A DNA stretch of 64,000 nucleotides from Monarcha castaneiventris obscurior (Eukaryota > Chordata > Aves > Passeriformes > Monarchidae), in NCBI GenBank assembly GCA_026261815.1, contig JAMPIT010000230.1:43174501-43238500 (forward strand). Reading direction: 5' to 3'. Shown piece after piece: positions 55,888-64,000 of the stretch; position 1 is the first letter of the stretch, and each line of letters begins with the position of its first letter. Below the pieces are notes generated by a model. That model worked only from the letters and a program-made list of their open reading frames with translations, did no database searches and had not been told where the DNA came from. The translations under genes and the position numbers were made by a program.

Positions 55888-57277
55888 GCTAGGTTTTCAT
55901 ATATCCTGGGTATAAAGTTACCGTTTTCTTCTTGATCACAGTTTAAAGGGAATTTAGTCAGGAAGGGAAGCAAGCAGGACTTCGTGAGGGGCTGCTTTCC
56001 CCACTTCTGCTTTGTGCTATGCCAAGTTCAGGGGAAGAAAAAAACATACCAGCAAGCCAGAGTGGCTGTTTGGTTGGTTTGTATCCATCTGCTCCCAAAT
56101 GGTGGTCAGGGGTGGTTCAGCAAAAAAAACGTACTGTCTTCCCCCACGAAACACTGTGGCCTGAAAGGAGTAACTTGCTTGCATAGAAAGGGAGCGCTCA
56201 TCACATATCAGACAGACAGGCAAAGGAGACAGCAGAGAGAGCCTCGAGGCTCAGGCATTTCTGAGCTGCTGGGAAGAAACCCAATTTTTTGTCAGGGAGA
56301 ATTCATATTCCATCATCTTTATCTGTCGCTAAGTGAAACCCTAACAAACAGGCTTAACAGCAGGAACATTCCTCGTCATGTAAACTCTGCTTATTTATTG
56401 CATACTGTATGGATCTCTGGTACAGATGTTCAAGCTCTGATAACAAAAGTTTTAAATATTATGTTTGCTAAACAATTTATAGAATAGAATACCACTACCA
56501 AATGGCACCTAAGCCTGCATATATACTCAGCAGAGACAACCTGAGTCACACAGGGGACTCCTAGGGGAAACCAGCACTTCCCCATGGCTCCCACACTGGC
56601 ACTTATGAAATAGGTCTCTCATATATGGGAACTATTAGCGATGTGCCTGAACTCTCAGCTATTTTGGTGAAAACATGGTAAAGCTGAAAAGAGCTTGAGA
56701 CATTGAAGTTTCCTCCTTAAGCTGCACACAGGGATTAGCATTCCCATGCCTTCATAAAGGTCTGTAGCTTTGTTACAAAAGTGAACCAGGTGCCTACTGC
56801 ATGATATCCTGCCTTTGAAGGGGTTGTGTTACTGACATGATCCAATTCACAAAGACACTGGTTGTGCCTGGCACTCACAATCTCTCCGCCATGGATTTAA
56901 AAAGCTCCCAACCAGGGGGCTTGCACCCCAAGACTTTCTGCTGTCACTCATACCTGGTCCTATTCTGGCAAAATATTTGCCATCTCGGGTGGACATGGAA
57001 GAAAAAGGACTAGGTCAGGGATTAAAGACAGTTGTGGACTTGAATGAGATTTAGTGGTGCTGTTACAGGTTTGATTGCAGCATGTTGTCCAGGAAACTGA
57101 AGCTAAACTTCTTATTCCACATGTAAAACTGCTAAGACTTTCCTGGAAATGTTTAATGAGAAAGAAGTGAGCATATGCTAAAGCTATTTTAAGTTACACA
57201 AAATGTATCCAAAAAAAAGTGAGATTCTGCCCAACAGGATAACGTGAAGTGTTAAAGTTTTGTTTTAACCGAGGTCT

Positions 57278-57322
57278 GCAGTTAGATCCAGTAAGATGCA
57301 GTTAGATGCAGTTAGATCCAGT
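57278..57322. repeat. GCAGTTAGAT-type short tandem repeat
   Basis: Three full copies of GCAGTTAGAT(C/G) with a shorter variant between the first and second, spanning about 45 bases. Confidence 0.8.
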
Positions 57323-58739
57323 CACCAAAGCAAGCAGAAACTTTCTGTAGAACCTGGTAACATACAGGCCTGGGGTGAGGTCTAGCTCTATTTTTGTGTC
57401 TACAGCTTATCTGCTGCTCTTTTGGGTACTGACTTCAAAATTCACGCTGTTGTACTTCTGCCACAGAGATGATACATTCACAGATCCCAAAGCTCATATA
57501 TTAAAGACCAAAACTCAAGTGAAAGGCATGTACTAGAAAATCAGCATTTCTCAGAAGATAATTGCTGCACATTGCCTATGGTCATCATAAAAATACCACA
57601 GGATCTGCAAATCAAAATGTATTTACCTGGCACATATGCTGACTTTTCCAACAGCAAATAATGTTTCCAGCAAAAAGAGCTTCTCCCTAGGATTTCAGAG
57701 GTGAACTTCAAAAAACATCCACTTTACACTAAAACAACTTATCATCCTTAGGAGAAGCACAGACTTGGTGAAGAATTACTTTACAAATGTCCAATTCATT
57801 GGACAAGGAGAACATGCTGGCGACAGCAGGCAATGTAAGGTCCTTCTGCCTTAAAAGGCTCAACATCTTTTTCAACTTCTTTTTCTTTCCTGATCCCTGC
57901 CTGTGCATTCAAGCTCAGCAGACAGCACCAAGCCTTCTCAAATGAGCCCCTACAGACTGAGCCTGCTATCTCTTCCTCTAGCAAAGCTGTGTATAAAACA
58001 AGAGGAGAGAGGGAGAGTATTCTCTAGGACACTGCATCTGTATCACAAATTAATTGTGAAAGTCAGTTGGCTCTCACTCTGCATTTAGCAAAACACAAAT
58101 TCATATCTTCCATCTCAGAGAAATAGTTTGAGAAAAGCAGGTGCAGAACATCTCCATTTAGTTTCATAACAGGACATGGGATAAGCCTTTAGTGTATGCT
58201 TTAAACGCTGTTATTTTCCTTGCTTGATTTCATTTGACTCTACCTTTGTGCTGTCAAATATTCCTGCTGTTCTACACAGGTAAAGTCAGCTGGACGCAAA
58301 TGTCACTGCTGCAGAGATCTGCACAAATCTATCCCCTGCTGGAACATCAAACCCTCTGTCAGCTTTTTACATCAGGGGAATTCACATTCGTGGAAGAGAG
58401 CAGGGCGAGATCCTGGCACGATATTTATACCTATTCCCTGCTTAGGTGCTTAAACTTTCTTGACTTCAAATTCCACACATTTGGCTCTGTAACACGTTCA
58501 AAATAGAGGCCTTTTGTGCAGGTTTGTAGGGACAAACAGGGAACTGACTCACCTTTGCTGTCCCCTCCTTCCCAGCATTATGCAGCAAATGTAGAAAAAC
58601 TCCCTGGATTTAGAGCTGGGATGAAAACAGCTGAAAACCCTAAGGAGTCTCCCTAAACCTTAGCCACCCTGGAGCATTTGGTACATGGATGCTAATTGCC
58701 TCCTGAAATATTCTTGAGTACCTTCGTGCTGTCAGATGG

Positions 58740-58985
58740 CTTTTTTTGGAGCTACACAAGATGGCGCAGCTTACAGCATCCTTCATGCCTCCAGCGGCCC
58801 CTCCCGATCCCGCCGTGATTCCTCACACGCTGTCCCCAGGATGTCAGTGAGGCCAGCAGGCTCCTTGGAAGCGAACAGAGACTGTAGGGGAGATTCAAAC
58901 TGATTGCGGTGCTGAATGCCACATTCACTGTGTGGAGGCTGAGCGGCCCTCGGGTTATTTCAGCAGAGCAATAACTTAGATAAAG
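58740..58985. promoter_or_regulatory. GC-richer patch with a YY1-like site (candidate regulatory element)
   Basis: Contains AAGATGGCG (58758-58766), the core of the YY1 motif, followed by CpG-bearing sequence (CCAGCGGCCCCTCCCGATCC and CCGCCGTGATTCC) and, further on, GAGCGGCCCTCGGG. It stands out from AT-rich flanks. No transcript can be inferred. Confidence 0.25.
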
Positions 58986-61900
58986 TGATGGTTAGTTCAT
59001 TTTGGAGGGAAACTGTGTGAAATGGAAAGCCAGCTTCTCATTTCTCAATAGACAACAGCTACACAGAGAAAAAACTTATTAGTGCCCAGCAGTTCACTGG
59101 AACGTAAGTTCCCTTGCAGGCATCTTATACAGGTAGCATGAACTAATGCAGGATCTGCCAAGGTTCAACACAATTCCTTGCACAGAGGAATTGTGCTTCT
59201 TTAATAAAAGACCCCAGTGAATATATGAAAATATAACTGCACAGAAAGAAAATCATCATCATCGTTCAAGAAAACAGCTCTGGACCATGGGAAGTACGTA
59301 TATTATCATACATGGTATGTAATGGAATATGTAATTTTCACCCATTATAGATTGGGAATGGCACTTTCTGGTTCAAGATTGTCTAATGCTTTCCTCTCTA
59401 AAATGGTTTTTGATTGTTTGTAAGCCTATCATACCCCTGGTGCTGAAATTTTTCATGCTATTTAATTCATCCTGAATTCCTTGAATACATTCTAGCTAAA
59501 TTGATTTAACTGATTCAATAAACTCATAATTTTATTGCCAGTAAAAAAAATACGGAAAGCCTTTTTTTAAAAAAAACCTCTGCTGTTCATATGCTTTGGA
59601 GCATGAACTAGAAATAAAATGGGAGTGGTTTGTCTGTCTAGGGTTTTCCAAAATTTCTGGCAGTCTGAAAGCTCTTTGCCTTCTGTTGCTGATGTCATGT
59701 AGTTTTCAGGTGTCCCAGTTTGCTGAGCCAAGAAGCTTAAGGCAACAAGCTCTCAAGGAGATGTGAGAAAGGGAACAAGAAGGCAACACGCTCTAGAGGT
59801 GATGTGAGACAGAGAACAAGGCAGGAGACAGGGCAGCACTGCTGTAAGCCAAGGTAAGCCAAGGTAATGCGCTCTCGGGCTAAAGCAGCAGAACCAACAT
59901 TTTTGATCAAAGTTTGTCTTATCTGAAGATTTCACCGAACCAGATCACAAAGAAAATACCAGAGACAAGCCCAGGTGGAGATCTGCAGCTCTGTCTTTAG
60001 AATAGTGCCTGGCATGGAAGTCATGAAGCTTTGCCTGTCCTGGTGGGAAAACACCTGGAGGATGATGTGCTGGCACTTCCAAGATAACCATCCCTGCTGC
60101 CCTCTGCATTCAACATCTGCTTCAGGAAAGAGGTTTCAGGAGCTCAGGGACCACCACTGTGTATTGGCACCTATCAAAAGCTGCAGTTTACATGCTGAGA
60201 AGTAGAAGAATTTTAATTTATTTTTGCCACATGCTCGTGGATCCCCAAAGCAAGCAATGTTTCTGCTATCACACTGCTGAGAATCAAACCAGCTCTCCAG
60301 GCTGCTGCGAGCTTCACTTGCAACCACAAGTACATGCACCTTCTCTAGAGAGTGTATTTGCCATTCATCATCTAACCTTTACATGGATCGAAGCTTGCTT
60401 CATTTTGTGTAATTCTTCTTCCAAACTACATTTTAATCAGTCAAGTTTTCAAAAACCATGTCTGTTAAAAAGGGTCACTAGTGCTGTGCACAAGGGCAGA
60501 CAGAAAAAAACCCAATGAACGAGATGTCCCCAACGCACTTAAAAATGCCCCCAGATTTTTCAGTTTGTTCTCCAGTTTTGTTTACTTTTCCATTGTTGAG
60601 GAGAATAAGCAAAGTTTCTTTGTCATCATTCTTCTGTCCCTGAGACATAAAGTTATTATCAATACTTACCACAGTTAAACAAATAATTAAAAATGAATAA
60701 TTTATACAATTAATGCAGTCTTTGCTCCCATTTATTTAATAACTGCCAGAGGATCACAAATTTCTTTTGCATTTATTCCTTAGTTAAGATTATTTGCTAC
60801 AGCTTAATGATCCTACTGCTCTGTAGATTGAATGTTAATTTTAAGTAATTATTCATATTCATTGATATGCACATTGTTTTCTTGTGGCTGGTCAAATAAA
60901 TCAAATTACGTCATTTTTATCTGCTGGTTGAATACATCTGCAGTCACTTCCAGTAAAAATGTTCATAAACATGAATGCAATGCTTGTTTGTTTGAACAGT
61001 TGGGCATACAAACTTTGAAAATTCTCTTCTGAGTTTATTTGAACTTGGAAACGGTGATTTCCTCCATATTTGCAAGCAAATGAGCACAAAAGGAGTGGCA
61101 GCACATCTACACCAAATGTATTTAAAATTCAAATGGATATTAACTTGTGACTTGATTATCTGTACATCCTTCTCCAGTACTTCGAGTGCAACTGGTGCAT
61201 TCAGGCTTCTGCATTAGACTGCTATACAAAAGACATTATTCCTTCCAGGTTCTTCTTCCTTTCTCCAATGCATTCCCAGCAGATAAACAGCATTCTTTTA
61301 TACTTCTGACAGGCATTTAAGAGCTTCTTTATCCAGTTCACAGCGGTAATGAGAAATAAAAATTACTTTCCTGGTACTGCGTCACAATGACCTGCTTTAA
61401 TGCAAGCTTTTCTTTTGACTTCAGTGGCAGATGGATCCTGGCTCCTTTCAGTAGATGGTTACCTTGCTCAGAAAAATCATCATATCTTTAGCAGCAGCAT
61501 GCAGCCTTTATCAGAGGGAGCATCATACCGACCTTCCCAGGGTCTCTGCTGTCTTCAAGAAACAGCTGCTTTTTCATGTTCTATCAGTTCTCAATAAAAC
61601 CCCTTCTCATCATGGCCCAAAGCTCCTGGGAATGTCATTCCAGTAACTGTGCCTTGAAACCTAAGGGTTAGGATTTCCTAAAAGCTGAAGCATAATTATT
61701 GCCATCAGACCATGTTTTTTGTGAGAATTTGAAGTGTGATTTTAAATCAGTGAGATGCTTGATATTACTGAAAAAAAATATTATAAACCCAAATATAATA
61801 CAGCAATCCAATAATAATACAACAAATATGATATCGCATAATATAACCCCAAAACTGCACCACCAAAATACTATTTTGGTGTGAAATCTACAAGTACTGT

Positions 61901-64000
61901 GCTTGGGAAAATCTCTTTTCCAGAGGAGTATCTCTGCAAAATCCTTCCCATAGAAATGCCATATACCTGCCTTTGTGAACCTTGGGGATTACTGATGTGG
62001 TGGGAGACTTTGTTACCATCAGAGAGCCAGGTCAGCTACAAAATTGTTTTAATTTCATTGACTTGCATCGGTAGGCTTGAGGACAGGCTGGAATAGGTTC
62101 TGCCAGAGGAGCAGTACACCAGGAGGTGCAGGCAGACATGCAGGGAGGGAGTGGTGCTTACAGCTCCAGTTGGTGAGTTGCCATGGTTAGTGCAATCCAC
62201 TGCCCAAATCCATCCCAGCTCAGTGGCACACAAGCACTTCATGTTCAAGCCAGGATTTGAAGCAAGGGCTGCAGGGTGCTGAGCTCTCACACGACTCCAG
62301 TTTCTCCTTCCCCACTGGCACAAAGCTCTCTCCTGGCTTCCTTCCTATCTTTCATTCTCTGCAGATTTTTGCTTTTCCACAGATATTACTCACCTGCCCT
62401 GCCTTTGTTTTCCCTTCAATTGCTAACACACTCAAATATCCGCTTGATAAAGCATTTCCCCTCCTCCAACTGCTGGTCACCAATCACTGCCTTTCCAAGG
62501 GTATCCAATTTAACTGAGGTTCCTCCTGGGATTAATCATTGGAGATCAGCAGGACAGCCTTGCAAGGCATCATCTCTTTTGCAGGTCTGAGTGTCCTGCT
62601 GCTATTTGTCCACTTTTTTCGCATTTTGGCTCATCATTATTTTTGCATTTGTAGTTGTGAGTGCCAAAGCTCTGTTCAGAGAGGCTTAATGCTGCTATAA
62701 GTAGATAAACTAAAGGAGGTTTCTGTGATAATAATTTAACAGTCCACTTGGAGCCAAGACAGTCCAGGAGTGTCCTCCATGGTAACCTAGAGAGGCTGAT
62801 GCCATGGCAAAGTCTCCAACCACTCGGAGACAAAGCCAGGGCTCAGTCCCTCCTACCAGTCCCTGCTCCTACCAAGCCCTGTCCCCTCCTAGGCTGAATG
62901 GATCTGCTTTACCATGCATATGACAACAGCCACAGCAACAAGTTTGTGAAGAAGCTTGAGGATAAAGTGTGTTGACATGAATTGTTTTATAAATATCAAG
63001 ATTAGCCAGATGAATAAAAGAATGTTATCAACATTATAGAAGTTGTTATAGGTGAATCATTTGTTGAGCTCAGGAACAAGTCACACAAAATACCAGAGAT
63101 ATTTCTTGTCCCTGTATCAAATGAGTAAATAACCTTGAGAAGAAAGCAAGCAACTTTTTAAAAACAATTTTTATAAAAATATCACAGTAAATATCCTACT
63201 TTGTGCAAATGGATACCACTGATTTATACATCAGGCCCTCACTCTTTGGAAATGGAAGCATACATGTGATTTAAATATAAAACTCTCCTGTTCAGTTAAA
63301 AAGAAGTGAAGGAAGCTATCAGACACAGAGGCACTCTTTCCCTCAAGGTCTTTAAGCAAGAGGGATTTGCACTAGCAAAAAAAAAAAACAAGGGAAACCT
63401 CCGTTCAAAGCACTCAGTCTACATTTTCTCATCATCTGGGGAGGGAAGCATTGCATCCACATGGGGAGCTGCATCCATCTGAGCACCAGCAAGCCAGGCT
63501 GTTCATACTCAGAAGCAGGTATCTATGGTCTTTATGTTGTTTTTGAAGAAGGTGCTGGGGCTGTGGAACAGTTGCAGGGTTAGCAGGTCTCTAGATAATG
63601 ATCCTGAAGGAAGCTTTTAGCAGAATAGATTTCCCGTTATTGTAACCCACCTACTCCAGGGCTATAATTGTGCCAGATAGATCTAATGCTTTCCATTATG
63701 CATCACTCAGATTGCTTTGATAAACAAAGCATTTGCTCATGTTGATTGTAAAATGAGAAGGAAACTCACACCCTAATCCAATTTAAAATACAGCCAGGAG
63801 TTGGATGTTGATTACAGTGTGAATATAGACACTGTCACATCAGTGTAAACCCAGTCACTGGACTACAAAACAGCAGTTTGGTACTTGCAAAACTGGGGAA
63901 AAGGAGTGGTACCAGCTCCCAGTACCCCTGGGAGTCTCAGGGCTATGGATTTTTCTTAATCTCCTTGCCCTACACAATAGAAATGTGCTCCTCAGTGTGT
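58986..64000. other. Intergenic DNA to the right edge
   Basis: No coding exon recognised. A 41-bp imperfect tandem duplication lies at 59741-59822. In mammals the next gene beyond CDCP1 is TMEM158, a GC-rich single-exon gene; no such frame is present, so it must lie further right or be missing. Confidence 0.5.
59741..59867. repeat. 41-bp imperfect tandem duplication plus a 10-bp duplication
   Basis: The unit beginning GGCAACAAGCTCTCAAGGAG (59741-59781) is repeated as GGCAACACGCTCTAGAGGTG (59782-59822) with about a quarter of the bases changed. Shortly after, TAAGCCAAGG occurs twice in tandem (59845-59864). Confidence 0.8.

Larger units (their letters stand above)
55771..58735. other. Intergenic DNA
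   Basis: No gene recognised. It contains a C homopolymer (55869-55887) and a decamer-like repeat (57278-57322). The 167-codon open frame at 55984-56487 starts with GTG, has no known domain and is treated as chance. Confidence 0.5.

Noticed and set aside
55984..56487. A 167-codon plus-strand open frame in the right intergenic region
   Set aside because: It begins with GTG, has no domain, signal peptide or flanking splice sites, and has ordinary composition. It is about what chance yields once in a window of this size.
57278..57322. Possible CRISPR-like spaced repeat
   Set aside because: The units are about 10 bases with no unique spacers, and the genome is vertebrate; it is an ordinary short tandem repeat.
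49025..64000. Expected TMEM158 to the right of CDCP1
   Set aside because: No GC-rich single-exon membrane-protein frame of the right size is present.

Overview
This is a piece of a vertebrate nuclear genome, almost certainly from a bird and probably a songbird (passerine). Coding exons are short, bounded by GT/AG splice sites and separated by long AT-leaning introns. The dispersed repeats are 3' ends of chicken-repeat-1 (CR1) LINEs. One repeat near the left edge joins a tRNA-Ile-like head to a CR1 tail, a SINE type known to me from the zebra finch and other passerines. Two protein-coding genes can be reconstructed completely, and both belong to the conserved CLEC3B-CDCP1 neighbourhood (human 3p21.31).

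Layout. 1-3.8 kb: intergenic, with the SINE. 4.0-10.7 kb (+): CLEC3B (tetranectin), three coding exons encoding 201 aa, with a 3'UTR reaching 11.3 kb or 12.2 kb. 12.3-22.5 kb: intergenic, with a TCC microsatellite, a CR1 fragment and one isolated exon-like coiled-coil segment (16181-16273). 22.5-48.1 kb (-): CDCP1, nine coding exons encoding 837 aa. It has a roughly 2.3 kb 3'UTR on the left and a CpG-rich promoter on the right, followed by a 32-bp minisatellite. 48.7-64 kb: intergenic, with a CR1 fragment, an old retroviral LTR, two CpG- or factor-site-rich spots that may be regulatory, and simple repeats. CLEC3B and CDCP1 converge tail to tail.

Function. Tetranectin is a secreted trimeric C-type-lectin-fold protein that binds plasminogen kringle 4. 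CDCP1 is a type I membrane glycoprotein with an ectodomain cut by serine proteases, plasmin among them, and a cytoplasmic tail phosphorylated by Src kinases. The residues for tetranectin's calcium/kringle site and all five CDCP1 tail tyrosines are kept here. The dibasic pair of the human CDCP1 cleavage site is not. The pairing is a positional synteny; no direct functional link between the two genes follows from the sequence.

I see no prokaryotic-type system, CRISPR array, rRNA or intact tRNA gene. I did not find exons of the other expected neighbours (EXOSC7 on the left, TMEM158 on the right). The least explained signal is the orphan phase-1/phase-1 coiled-coil exon candidate between the two genes.
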